64,000 nt of DNA from Corynebacterium variabile. GTDB taxonomy: Bacteria > Actinomycetota > Actinomycetes > Mycobacteriales > Mycobacteriaceae. The stretch lies in assembly GCF_006539825.1 (NCBI RefSeq), contig NZ_BJNT01000021.1, positions 1 through 64,000 of the forward strand, written 5' to 3'. Shown one piece after another: positions 38,838 to 47,682 of this stretch. Position 1 is the first letter of the stretch. Each line of letters begins with the position of its first letter. Below the pieces are notes generated by a model. That model did not search any database. It had not been told where the DNA came from and was given only the letters and a program-made list of their open reading frames with translations. Position numbers and translations under genes: made by a program.

Positions 38838-40178
38838 ATGACGTTGAAGATGAGCCGCGTGTCGCGCGGCGCCGCCACCATGATCCTGGCCGCCGCCACC
38901 GCTGGCTCCGCGCTCGTTGTCGCACCCGCTGCGGCAGCGCAGGACTCCCCTGCCCCCACTGACGACACCACCTGCAAGGACGCCGGCACCATCTCCGTGC
39001 TCGCCGCCTTCGACCAGATGACCGCCGAGACCAAGGCCGGCATCCCGGCCCAGTTCGCGTCGATGTTCGACACCAACGTGAACAACCTGCGCGCCTCCCT
39101 GGTCAGCACGAATGTCGCCTATGTCGACGTCTCCCGCGACGCTTCCGAGATCAACGCCGAGGCCGAGGACAACGAGGACCCGTACGCGAACTTCGCGGTC
39201 GCCCGCCTCGACAAGATCCGCAACGGTGAGGCGGACGCCGTCGTCGCCTTCCAGGATCTCACCCTCTCCGAGGTCGTCGAGACCCTGGTGCTCGGCATGT
39301 ACACCTTCACCGTGCCGCTGGACGTCGTCGCGGCGGGCATGCCGAGCATCGGCCCGACCCCGCTCACCCCGATCGCCCAGGGCGTTCCGCTGGTGGGCTC
39401 GATGCTCACCAGCTACACCACCATCGGCTTCTTCGCGAAGCTCCCCTTCCAGTACGGTTCCCGCGGTATCAAGCAGCTCGCCGTCGCCTGGCAGAACAAT
39501 CTCACCGCCCGGTGCTGGGACGGGGAGGCGGCCCCCTCCGACGAGGAGCGGCTGTCCGACGGTGGCGCCCGCCCGGTCGTCCCGGTGCAGCCGCAGGAGC
39601 GCGCCAATGCGGAGTACATGACCCTGGATGACGGCGAGACCTGCGTCCCGGCCTCCGCCGAGACCCTCGGTGCGGCCCTGGACCGTGTCGCCGAGAGCAT
39701 GCGTGGCCAGGTCCCGGCTGACAAACAGGGTGCCTTCGACGCCGAGCTCGCCCGCCTGCAGAACAACGCCCGCACCGCGCGGATCACGAACAACTTCATC
39801 ATGAAGGAGCCGGAGGACCTCAACCCCGTCCTCGCCTACATCGATGACCCGATGATCACTTTCGCCTGGGGTGCGGTCCAGGGGGCCGTCGACGGCACCG
39901 CGTCCGGCACCACCGCCGTCGCCGACCTCACCGTCGGCAACGGTGTGGACTACACCTACGTCGCGGACTCCCTCGTCGGCATGATCGTCTCGAAGATCTG
40001 GGGAACTGTGGTGCCGGGTGTGGAACTGCCGGTGGGTACCGGAACCATGGAGTTCTCGGTGGTCCCGAACTTCCCGGCCGTCGCGTCCTACTTCTCCGGC
40101 CAGGCCCTGGACACCTACAACAACGTCCTCGACACCATGTGCCTCGTCCATCCGGAGGACGCGGAGACCGGCGAGTAG
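38838..40178 (+). CDS. Secreted protein of unknown function
   Basis: The 446-aa product has a signal peptide with hydrophobic core MILAAATAGSALVVAPAAAA and probable cleavage near AAAAQD. The mature part has Cys residues suited to disulfides (TTCKDAG, ARCWDGE, ETCVPAS, DTMCLVH) and mainly helical segments. I do not recognise a catalytic motif. Similar long secreted proteins are typical of Corynebacteriales envelopes. ATG 38838 or 38850 may be the start. The DtxR-like box suggests iron-linked regulation. Confidence 0.75.
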   Translation: MTLKMSRVSRGAATMILAAATAGSALVVAPAAAAQDSPAPTDDTTCKDAGTISVLAAFDQMTAETKAGIPAQFASMFDTNVNNLRASLVSTNVAYVDVSRDASEINAEAEDNEDPYANFAVARLDKIRNGEADAVVAFQDLTLSEVVETLVLGMYTFTVPLDVVAAGMPSIGPTPLTPIAQGVPLVGSMLTSYTTIGFFAKLPFQYGSRGIKQLAVAWQNNLTARCWDGEAAPSDEERLSDGGARPVVPVQPQERANAEYMTLDDGETCVPASAETLGAALDRVAESMRGQVPADKQGAFDAELARLQNNARTARITNNFIMKEPEDLNPVLAYIDDPMITFAWGAVQGAVDGTASGTTAVADLTVGNGVDYTYVADSLVGMIVSKIWGTVVPGVELPVGTGTMEFSVVPNFPAVASYFSGQALDTYNNVLDTMCLVHPEDAETGE

Positions 40179-40196
40179 CCGTGCCACAATGGTCAG

Positions 40197-40652
40197 GTGA
40201 CCGGACGACCTGACCTGCAGACACTCGTGCTCCTGCGGCGTGTCCGCGACCGCATGGACCTCGAGTACGACCGACCGCTCGACGTCACCTCCCTGGCGCG
40301 GGCGGTCCACCTGTCTCCGGGGCATTTCAGCCGCCAGTTCAAGGCCGCCTACCGGGAGACCCCGTACCAGTACCTCATGACCAGGCGTATCGAACGCGCG
40401 ATGACGCTGCTGCGCACCACGGACATGAGCGTCACCGAGGTATGCTTCACCGTCGGCTGCGGCTCACTCGGCACCTTCAGCACCCGCTTCTCCGAGCTCG
40501 TCGGCGTGCCACCGAGCATGTACCGCGCACAGGGCGCGGACGTGGTTCCGGGGATGCTGCCGTGCATCGCCCGGCAGATCACCAGACCCCGCCGGGAGCG
40601 CCCCACCGCACCGGTCAGGAATCGAGAAGCGGGCACATCGGGGGCACCGTAG
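40197..40652 (+). CDS. AraC-family transcriptional regulator
   Basis: The 151-aa product is essentially one AraC/XylS DNA-binding domain with two HTH units: DVTSLARAVHLSPGHFSRQFKAAYRETPYQYL and VTEVCFTVGCGSLGTFSTRFSELVGVPPSMYR. There is no N-terminal ligand domain. GTG 40197 is the start. It lies 11 bases before a VOC-family gene, a very common regulator/enzyme pairing, so it likely controls that operon. Confidence 0.87.
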   Translation: MTGRPDLQTLVLLRRVRDRMDLEYDRPLDVTSLARAVHLSPGHFSRQFKAAYRETPYQYLMTRRIERAMTLLRTTDMSVTEVCFTVGCGSLGTFSTRFSELVGVPPSMYRAQGADVVPGMLPCIARQITRPRRERPTAPVRNREAGTSGAP

Positions 40653-40662
40653 TCTCAGCGGT

Positions 40663-41103
40663 ATGAGCGATCCACGTACCGGTCTCAGCATCCACACCAG
40701 CTTCCTGCCCCACCTCGACCCCGAGGCGTCCCTCGCGTTCTACCGCGACGTGCTCGGTTTCGAGGTCCGCCTCGACGTCGGCTACGAGGCCATACGGTGG
40801 ATCACCGTCGGCCCCGTCGGTCAGCCGGACACCGCCATTGTGCTGCACCCCGTGGGTGTCGGATCCGACCTCTCTGACGAGGAGACCGCACTGCTCACCG
40901 ATCTTGTCGCCAAGGGCACCTACTTCGGCGTCAACCTCGCCACCGCCGACCTGGACGCCACCTTCGACGCACTTGTCGCCGCCGGTGCCGACATCGTCCA
41001 GGAACCGGTCAACCAGGACTACGGACTGAGGGACGCCGCCGTCCGCGACCCCGCCGGAAACCTCCTGCGCATCCAGGAGACCCCGACCCAGGAAGGGAAG
41101 TAG
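40663..41103 (+). CDS. VOC-family (glyoxalase/bleomycin-resistance-like) protein
   Basis: The 146-aa product is a glyoxalase-fold protein with the two beta-alpha-beta-beta-beta modules (SFLPHLDPEASLAFYRDVLGFEV and the C-terminal DYGLRDAAVRDPAGNLLRI). Metal-ligand positions are His near the N terminus and Glu near the end. Substrate unknown; members handle small electrophiles or antibiotics. It follows the AraC gene and is followed within five bases by the DUF1801-like gene. Confidence 0.85.
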   Translation: MSDPRTGLSIHTSFLPHLDPEASLAFYRDVLGFEVRLDVGYEAIRWITVGPVGQPDTAIVLHPVGVGSDLSDEETALLTDLVAKGTYFGVNLATADLDATFDALVAAGADIVQEPVNQDYGLRDAAVRDPAGNLLRIQETPTQEGK

Positions 41104-41107
41104 CACC

Positions 41108-41536
41108 ATGTCCGGATTCAGCGATGAAGAACGCGCTGCCATGGCCCAGCGCGCCGAGGAGATCCGCTCCACCAAGGGGCTCAAGGGGGCGGCGAAGACC
41201 GCCCGGGAGTTCGAGGCCTGCGTCGCCGCGATCAACGCCCTCGAAGGGAAGGACGCGGCCGTCGCGGCCCTGCTTCATCGCGTCGTCACCGAGGAGGCAC
41301 CGCAGCTCGCCCCGAAGACCTGGTACGGCTTCCCCTCCTACGCCCTCGACGGCAAGGTCATCGTCTTCTACCAGCCGGCCTCGAAATTCGAGGTGCGCTT
41401 CGGCACCGTCGGATTCTCGGAGGACGCCACCCTCGACGACGGCCCCATGTGGGCCACCAGTTTCGCCGTGGTCGAGGTGACCCCGGCAGTGGAGGAGCGG
41501 CTGCGGGTCCTCGTGCGGAACTCTGTGGGAGGCTGA
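41108..41536 (+). CDS. DUF1801-like protein
   Basis: The 142-aa product contains the pattern of DUF1801 proteins: EEAPQLAPKTWYGFPSYALDGKVIVFYQPASKFEVRFGTV. Some relatives are proposed iron-chaperone-like proteins, others accompany VOC proteins; function is unclear. ATG 41108 is four bases after the VOC stop, so it forms the third gene of the AraC-VOC operon. It is convergent with the ABC1 kinase gene, six bases apart. Confidence 0.75.
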   Translation: MSGFSDEERAAMAQRAEEIRSTKGLKGAAKTAREFEACVAAINALEGKDAAVAALLHRVVTEEAPQLAPKTWYGFPSYALDGKVIVFYQPASKFEVRFGTVGFSEDATLDDGPMWATSFAVVEVTPAVEERLRVLVRNSVGG

Positions 41537-41542
41537 GCCGGA

Positions 41543-43723
41543 TCAGGGCCGTTCCCGGCCCCGCCCACCCCGCCCGCGGAACAGCACCATCGCCACGGTG
41601 CGCAGTGACATGAGGAAGCCGCAGAACAGCACCACGTACCCCATCGCCGCATGCCAGGTCAGCTCGTCGACGAGGACGGGCCCGCCGTCACCGAAGGCGA
41701 TGAGCATCACCCCGCCGAGGATGCAGAACCCCGCCACCATCGCCACCGTCACCTGCTGCAGCAGTCCGGTGAGGAAGGCCCGGTCACCGGGGTTGCGGAA
41801 CATCCGCATACTCACCGACATGCGGCCGTCCTGCAGGTCACCGACGATCCCCGAGACCTGGCGCGGCAGGTCCCGCAGCAGCGGCAGGGACTCCATGAGG
41901 ACGCTCTCCGCGGCGTCCTTCAGGCCCTCCGGACGGAACCGGTCGCGCACCAGGTCCGATCCTTCACGCCGTGCGGTCTCCACCAGGGGGTAGTCGGGGT
42001 CGAGGACGCGCAACGTGCCCTCCAGCTCGGCGAGACTGCGCAGGGCCACGGCGACCGTCTCCGGAACGACCAGCCTGTAGTCATTGAAGAGGCGGGTCAG
42101 CCGGCTGAACAGTGCGGATCCCTCGCCGTACTCGATCCCGCCGCCGTAGCGGGCCAGCAGCGCACTGACGGACCGCTGCAGGGCACGGACGTCCAGCTCC
42201 TCCGGACGGTCCATGAGGCCCAGCAGTGCATCGGTGAGGACCCTGGCATCCCCCAGATCGATGGCGGCGAAGACGGACGCCAATGCGGCGCGGTCCGTGG
42301 AGTCCAGGTGGCCCACCGCACCGAAGTCGAGCATGCCCAGCCCGGTCTCCCGCGTGATGACCGTCTCCTCGTCCGAGCCGGCGCTGACGTGCACCCGGCC
42401 GAGGCTGTGCTCATGCTCCGAGGAGGACGCCGACCGCACCGTCACATCGTGCATCACCAGCACATTGCCCGGGTGAGGGTCGGCCTGGAAGATGCCGTAC
42501 TCCATCATCTGCCGCAGCGAGGCGCCCATGAGCAGGTCACCGAGCTCCCGGCGCAGTTCCGGGGTCATCGCCGCGATCTCCCCGTCCGGCCCGGTCGCCG
42601 AGCCCAGGGGAGTACCCACCAGCTCGTCCATCACCAGCAGTCGCTGCGAGGAGTACCGGTCGTAGACCTTCGGCATGACCATGCCCGTCGCCGCGAGCGG
42701 CTCCGCCATCTGACGCATGTTCATCGCCTCGGTGCGGTAGTCCAGCTCCTCGGCCAGCGTCGTGGTGAAGGAGGACGCCAGCTGCTTCAGCCGCATCTCC
42801 CGGGCCCACTGCGCGGAATTCTCCAGCCGGGTGCAGACCCGCAGCACGATGTCGGTGTCCCGCATGACCTCCTCGACCACACCCGGACGCTGCACCTTGA
42901 GCACCACCGCTGTCCCGTCCTCGAGCCGCGCCCGGTGCACCTGCGCCACCGACGCCGCCGCCATCGGCTCATGCTCCACCGAGGCGAAGACCTCCTCCGG
43001 ATCCGCGCCGAGAGCCTCGGTGAGCGCCTCGCGGATCTCCGGCCAGGGTGCCGGGGATGCCGAGGTCTGCAGCCGGGACAGTTCGTGGACGAATTCCGGC
43101 GGCAGGGTGTTCTCCCGGGTCGACAGGTTCTGGCCGAGCTTCACGAAGGTCGTCCCGCACTCCTCAAGGGCTTCACGGAAGGACTGCGCGATCCGACGGG
43201 TCGCGTCGGCGTCCTTCCCGGAGAAGGAAGGACGCCCCGAGGTCAGCCCGTGACGGACGAACACCGCCGTGACCTGCCGGTAGCGCCGGTTGCGGCCGCG
43301 GGCGTCGCGCAGGCCGCTGAACCAGGACAGCGGGGAGCCGCCTGTCGGTCCGGTCGGGGCGATGAGTTCCAGGACAGTGAGCGCCGCCGCACCGAACCCG
43401 AGCATCCACAGCAGCGCGATCCCCCCGAGGATGACCGCCGGGCCGGCGTCCACCCCGGAATCCCAGAACTGGTCGACCGCCAGGTAGACCAGGCCGCCGG
43501 TCGCCAGAGAGACCACCAGGGCCACGGCGATCGACCGCGGCCACCCCACCGGTACGCCGAGGACCCGGCGCATCACGGTGGCCAGCAGCCAGGTGACGGC
43601 GGCGAGGGCCACGGCCCCGATGATGATCAACAGCGGCACGAGGACCCAGGTCGCCACCGAGGCGGTGCGGGTGCCCTCAGCCGCGGACAGGTACGGTGAA
43701 ACTGTCGACACGTCAGGAAACAT
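41543..43723 (-). CDS. ABC1/AarF/UbiB-family atypical kinase, membrane protein
   Basis: The 726-aa product has two to three N-terminal transmembrane helices (VATWVLVPLLIIIGAVALAA, then two more to about residue 130), an ABC1 kinase domain and two C-terminal helices. Kinase motifs are visible: FVKLGQNLSTREN, AAASVAQVHRARL (the Ala-rich nucleotide loop), VVLKVQRPGV, DPHPGNVL and LDFGAVGHL. UbiB-type proteins act in isoprenoid-quinone or lipid biology; specific role unknown. Start ATG 43723. It is divergent from the flavin monooxygenase gene. Confidence 0.88.
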   Translation of the reverse strand: MFPDVSTVSPYLSAAEGTRTASVATWVLVPLLIIIGAVALAAVTWLLATVMRRVLGVPVGWPRSIAVALVVSLATGGLVYLAVDQFWDSGVDAGPAVILGGIALLWMLGFGAAALTVLELIAPTGPTGGSPLSWFSGLRDARGRNRRYRQVTAVFVRHGLTSGRPSFSGKDADATRRIAQSFREALEECGTTFVKLGQNLSTRENTLPPEFVHELSRLQTSASPAPWPEIREALTEALGADPEEVFASVEHEPMAAASVAQVHRARLEDGTAVVLKVQRPGVVEEVMRDTDIVLRVCTRLENSAQWAREMRLKQLASSFTTTLAEELDYRTEAMNMRQMAEPLAATGMVMPKVYDRYSSQRLLVMDELVGTPLGSATGPDGEIAAMTPELRRELGDLLMGASLRQMMEYGIFQADPHPGNVLVMHDVTVRSASSSEHEHSLGRVHVSAGSDEETVITRETGLGMLDFGAVGHLDSTDRAALASVFAAIDLGDARVLTDALLGLMDRPEELDVRALQRSVSALLARYGGGIEYGEGSALFSRLTRLFNDYRLVVPETVAVALRSLAELEGTLRVLDPDYPLVETARREGSDLVRDRFRPEGLKDAAESVLMESLPLLRDLPRQVSGIVGDLQDGRMSVSMRMFRNPGDRAFLTGLLQQVTVAMVAGFCILGGVMLIAFGDGGPVLVDELTWHAAMGYVVLFCGFLMSLRTVAMVLFRGRGGRGRERP

Positions 43724-43789
43724 GCCGCCAAGGCTACCGACGTGGAGCAATGTCCCACCCCCGGAATTCACCACCTCGGAAAGGTTCCC

Positions 43790-45145
43790 ATGACCGATAA
43801 CGGCGAGCCCGACAACCCGGCACAGGTCCACCTCAGCCTCTTCGCCAGTGGCTGCGGTCACCATGCCGCGGCCTGGCGCGCGGCAGACTCCGACGTGGAC
43901 CGGCTCGGCGAGATCTCCAGGTGGGAGTCCCTGGCACAGACCGCCGAACGCGGCAGGCTCGACGCCGTCTTCTTCCCCGACGGACAGGCGGCCCGCACCG
44001 AGGCGCTCACCGCCGGCCCGACCTGGTTCCTCGAGCCGATGACCACCCTCGCGGCGATCTCGCAGGTCACCGAACACATCGGCCTGGTCTCCTCGGTCTC
44101 CTCGACGTTCTGGGACCCGTTCCATGCGGCGCGCTTCATCGCCAGCCTCGACCACATCTCCGGTGGACGCGCCGGGCTGAACATCGTGACCTCCCAGCTG
44201 GACGCCGAGGCACGCAACCACGGGATGGACGCCCTGCCGAACCACGCGGTGCGCTACGCCCGCGCCGGGGAGTTCGCCGAGACGCTCAAGGAACTGTGGG
44301 GGTCCTGGCCGGCGGAGTCGATCGTCGCCGACCGCTCCGGCCGGTACACCGAGACCTCGCAGCTGAAGAAGATCAACCACGATGACCGGTGGTTCCGGGT
44401 CGACGGCCCGCTGAACATCCCCACCCCGCCGCAGAAGCAGCCGGTGATCTTCCAGGCCGGTGTCTCGGAGCCGGGCCGGGACCTCGCCGCGTCCCACGCC
44501 GAGGGCGTCTTCACCGTCGCCTGGGACTCCCAGGGCGCCCGCGGTTTCCGGAAGGACGTCCGCGCCCGCACCGCCGCCATGGGGCGCAACCCCGATCATG
44601 TGCGCGTCATGCCCGGCCTCGTGACCTACATCGGCTCCACCGAGGAGGAGGCCCGCCGCTACCAGCAGGAACTCAACGAGCTGCTGCCGGTCGAGGCGGC
44701 ACTGCACGACCTCTCCGCCTTCCTCGGGGTGGACGCCACCTCCTGGGACCCGGACGCCGAGTTCCCCGAACTGCCGCCGGTCAGCGAGTGCGATGCGGCA
44801 CCTGGTCGCTCTGCCCTGGTCCGCCACATCATCGCGCATACCGGACGCCGCGGCGGATCCAGCAGCGGCCCCGACGACCTGCGCCGGCCGACCGTCCGCG
44901 AGCTGCTCGGCTACCTCGCCGCCGGTGGTGGCCATGCGACCCTCGTGGGCACCCCGGAGCAGGCCGCGGACGAGATCATCCGGTGGATCGACTGCGGGGC
45001 GGCCGACGGGTTCAACATCATGCCGCCGTCCATGCCGCACGGGCTGGACACCTTCGTCGACCAGGTGGTCCCGGTGCTGCAGGAGCGCGGCCGGTTCCGC
45101 CGGGAGTACGAGGGCACGACCCTGCGCGAGAACCTGCTGGGGTAG
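43790..45145 (+). CDS. LLM-class flavin monooxygenase, NtaA/DszA/SnaA family
   Basis: The 451-aa product fits the nitrilotriacetate monooxygenase branch of bacterial-luciferase-like enzymes: HLSLFASGCGHHAAAWR at the start, FFPDGQAAR, LVSSVSSTFWDPFHAARFIASLDHISGGRAG, then NPDHVRVMPGL. These use reduced FMN from a partner reductase and attack C-N or C-S bonds (DszA, for instance, is a sulfone monooxygenase). Substrate unknown and no McbR-type operator was found before it. ATG 43790 has AAGG upstream at close range. The next gene follows 37 bases later. Confidence 0.85.
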   Translation: MTDNGEPDNPAQVHLSLFASGCGHHAAAWRAADSDVDRLGEISRWESLAQTAERGRLDAVFFPDGQAARTEALTAGPTWFLEPMTTLAAISQVTEHIGLVSSVSSTFWDPFHAARFIASLDHISGGRAGLNIVTSQLDAEARNHGMDALPNHAVRYARAGEFAETLKELWGSWPAESIVADRSGRYTETSQLKKINHDDRWFRVDGPLNIPTPPQKQPVIFQAGVSEPGRDLAASHAEGVFTVAWDSQGARGFRKDVRARTAAMGRNPDHVRVMPGLVTYIGSTEEEARRYQQELNELLPVEAALHDLSAFLGVDATSWDPDAEFPELPPVSECDAAPGRSALVRHIIAHTGRRGGSSSGPDDLRRPTVRELLGYLAAGGGHATLVGTPEQAADEIIRWIDCGAADGFNIMPPSMPHGLDTFVDQVVPVLQERGRFRREYEGTTLRENLLG

Positions 45146-45182
45146 TCCGGGGCTTCAGCCTGCCCGTGCGACAATCACAGGC

Positions 45183-46325
45183 ATGACCTCCACCTCCGGG
45201 CAGACGACCGTCGCCGATGACACGACCACCGCAGACGCCGCCTACGCCCGGCTGCGCCGCGGAACCACACTGCTCTGGCAGGGGGACTTCCACAACGGAC
45301 GCCAGCTCATCAGGGCCGTCGACCGGCGGCTGACGAAGCAGGCGGCGCGTAAGGGGAAGAAGAAGCAGAGCGCGGGGACCGCGGCAGACCTGTTCCTGCG
45401 GCAGCGTGAGGACCGGGCGCGCCGGGCGGAGATCCTCGGCCGCATCGTCGTCGACCTGGCGGAGCGGGACGGTCAATGGCTCCTGGACCTGCACCGCGCC
45501 CCGGACGTGGCCGGGGCCTGCGGGCACGCCTACGGTGCCCCTTCGCGGGGGGAGAGCCGGCGGACACCGTTCACCGCACTACAGGGTGTCCTCGGGGCAT
45601 ATCAGTGGCATCTCAACGGTGTGGAGGTACCGGCATTGGGGGAGAAGGTGTACCCCGACTACGGCGTTTTCTCGCCGACGCGCAGCGAGTACGTCGACCT
45701 GGTCGATGACGTCGCGGCGGCTTTCCTGCCCTCTCTCAAAGCGGGGGCGAGCGTCCTGGAACTGGGGACCGGAACCGGCGTCCTCGCCGCCGTGCTGGCC
45801 AGGAGAGGCGCCGTACGAGTGACGGCGACGGACGTGAACCCGCGTGCGGTGGCGTGTGCGCGGGCGAACCTGGACCGGCTCGGTGTGGGGGAGCGGTGCG
45901 AGGTCGTCGAGGCTGACCTGTGGCCGGCGGTGTCGGAGACCACGGAGACCACGGATGCCGCGGATGCCGCGGATGCCGCGGATATTGTCGTCTTCAACCC
46001 GCCGTGGCTACCGGGGACGCCGACCTCGGAACTGGAACTCGGGATCTACGACGCCTCCTCCGATGCCCTACGGCGCTTCCTCACTGAAGTCACCGACCAC
46101 CTCACCGACGGTGGGGAGGGCTGGCTGGTGCTGTCTGACCTGGCGGAGCACCTCGGACTACGTACCAGGGAGCAGCTGGAGACCTGGATCTCCGACGGCG
46201 GCCTGCAGGTTCTCGGACGGTCGGACACCACGCCGCGTCATCCGAAGGTGCTGCGGGGGGACGATCCGCTGCATGTCGCCCGGTCCCGCGAGGTCACCTC
46301 GCTGTGGCGGCTGGGGCGGATGTAG
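45183..46325 (+). CDS. Class I SAM-dependent methyltransferase
   Basis: The 380-aa product has an N-terminal region of about 170 residues followed by a Rossmann methyltransferase domain: VLELGTGTGVLAAVLARRGA binds S-adenosylmethionine, and VVFNPPWLPGT is an NPPW motif of the kind found in N-methyltransferases acting on nucleobases or Gln/Asn. Target unknown. Between the two lies a run of 9-base tandem repeats coding TETTDAADAADAAD. Start ATG 45183. The N-terminal part includes KQAARKGKKKQS, a basic patch suggesting nucleic-acid contact. Confidence 0.8.
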   Translation: MTSTSGQTTVADDTTTADAAYARLRRGTTLLWQGDFHNGRQLIRAVDRRLTKQAARKGKKKQSAGTAADLFLRQREDRARRAEILGRIVVDLAERDGQWLLDLHRAPDVAGACGHAYGAPSRGESRRTPFTALQGVLGAYQWHLNGVEVPALGEKVYPDYGVFSPTRSEYVDLVDDVAAAFLPSLKAGASVLELGTGTGVLAAVLARRGAVRVTATDVNPRAVACARANLDRLGVGERCEVVEADLWPAVSETTETTDAADAADAADIVVFNPPWLPGTPTSELELGIYDASSDALRRFLTEVTDHLTDGGEGWLVLSDLAEHLGLRTREQLETWISDGGLQVLGRSDTTPRHPKVLRGDDPLHVARSREVTSLWRLGRM

Positions 46326-46433
46326 GGGTGTTCCTGTGCGGGGCGGTGACCGCACTCCGCACCGGGTCCCCGCTTGCGGGTGTCCCCGGAGAACCCCCGA
46401 CCGTACTGATGCTGACACCTGGATGAACTCTCC

Positions 46434-46450
46434 GTGTTCACCGTGAACAC
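46434..46450. promoter_or_regulatory. Palindrome upstream of the phosphodiesterase gene
   Basis: GTGTTCAC-C-GTGAACAC is a perfect 17-base dyad, 51 bases ahead of the GDPD start. Possible repressor site. Confidence 0.45.
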
Positions 46451-46500
46451 CAGGTGCACATAGCTGACAGGGAGCGTGGCCGGTCGTTAGCGTTCTCCCC

Positions 46501-47598
46501 ATGACCCTCACCCGACGCCTCGCCGCCACAGTCCTCTCCAGCGCAGTGGCCCTGTCCACCCTCCTCGTCTCAGTTCCCGCAGCCACCGCCGCCGGTGCCC
46601 TGTCCGACAGGGCCCCGGGATCCGTCCCCGGATCACCCGGTGGCATCACCGGCAGCCTTCCGGGCATCCCGGGTGCGGACCCCGTCGACAACCTGCCGAC
46701 CACCTTCGACCTGCAGGCACACCGTGGCGGCCGCGGTGAGCACACCGAGGAGTCCCGGACCGCCTTCGAGACCGCCATCGACCTCGGCGTCACCACCCTC
46801 GAGCTCGACATCCACATGACGGAGGACGGTATCCCGCTGGTCTGGCACGATCCGTCGATCCAGGACGACAAGTGCACGGATACCGCGCCGGTCACCGCCG
46901 ATGACCCGGAGTTCCCCTATGTCGGCAAGGATGTCCACGACCTGACCTGGGACCAGATCCAGACGCTGACCTGCGACAAGGTGCTCGACGATTTCCCGGA
47001 CGCCGCGCCCGCCAGCGGTAACCGGATCCTGCAGCTCAGCGATGTCTTCGATATCGCGGAGCGTGATCCGCAGGTGTACTTCAACATCGAGACCAAGGTC
47101 GAGGCCGAGGAGCCGGAGCGGTCCGCCGCGCCGCAGGAGTATGTGGACGCCATCCTCGATGCCGCGGACGCCGCCGGCACCACCGACCGGATCACCGTGC
47201 AGTCCTTCGACTGGTCGACACTGCCGCTGGTCCGCGACCGCGCCCCGCAGGTCCCACTCGCCGCACTGTGGGACAAGAGCACGTGGAGGTCGGACTCGCC
47301 GTACCTCGGGCCGGTGGACTACGACGCTGTCGACGGTGACGTCCTCGCCGGGGTGGGGGAGCTGGGTGTGGAAGTCGCGAGTCCCGCCTTCGACACCTCC
47401 TCGTCCTGGGTCGGAGGTGACCTCGCGGGGTTCATCGACCGGGCACATGAGGCCGGGGTGCGCGTCCTGCCGTGGACGGTCAACGAGACCGCCGACATGG
47501 CGGAGTACATCGACGCCGGAGCCGACGGCATCATCACCGACTACCCGTCGCGGCTCAAGGAGCTCCTCGATGAGCGGGGTATCGCCTACCGCCGTTGA
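46501..47598 (+). CDS. Secreted glycerophosphodiester phosphodiesterase
   Basis: The 365-aa product starts with a signal peptide (LAATVLSSAVALSTLLVSVP) and carries the GDPD TIM-barrel motifs: FDLQAHRGGRGEHTEESRTAF (the catalytic His-Arg-Gly), LELDIHMTEDGIPLVWHDPS (Glu/Asp metal ligands and the second His), and FNIETKVEAEEPE. It hydrolyses glycerophosphodiesters to glycerol-3-phosphate and an alcohol, supplying phosphate or carbon outside the cell. Length is ordinary for secreted actinobacterial enzymes. Not clearly in an operon; the following lipase has its own promoter region. Confidence 0.92.
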   Translation: MTLTRRLAATVLSSAVALSTLLVSVPAATAAGALSDRAPGSVPGSPGGITGSLPGIPGADPVDNLPTTFDLQAHRGGRGEHTEESRTAFETAIDLGVTTLELDIHMTEDGIPLVWHDPSIQDDKCTDTAPVTADDPEFPYVGKDVHDLTWDQIQTLTCDKVLDDFPDAAPASGNRILQLSDVFDIAERDPQVYFNIETKVEAEEPERSAAPQEYVDAILDAADAAGTTDRITVQSFDWSTLPLVRDRAPQVPLAALWDKSTWRSDSPYLGPVDYDAVDGDVLAGVGELGVEVASPAFDTSSSWVGGDLAGFIDRAHEAGVRVLPWTVNETADMAEYIDAGADGIITDYPSRLKELLDERGIAYRR

Positions 47599-47608
47599 TC
47601 AGGTGGGG

Positions 47609-47682
47609 AAGAACACGCTGTAAACAATGATTCACCGCACTGTGAACCACACTATGAGGTGAGTCACTGGTAGCGTGTTCTT
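47609..47682. promoter_or_regulatory. Long inverted repeat abutting the lipase start
   Basis: AAGAACACGCT (47609-47619) and AGCGTGTTCTT (47672-47682) are perfect arms separated by 52 bases. The right arm ends directly at the ATG of the lipase gene, so binding there, or mRNA pairing, could block translation. Confidence 0.55.

Noticed and set aside
41651..43699. 682-aa plus-strand frame opposite the ABC1 kinase
   Set aside because: His/Arg/Gln-rich shadow; the kinase on the minus strand has clear catalytic motifs.
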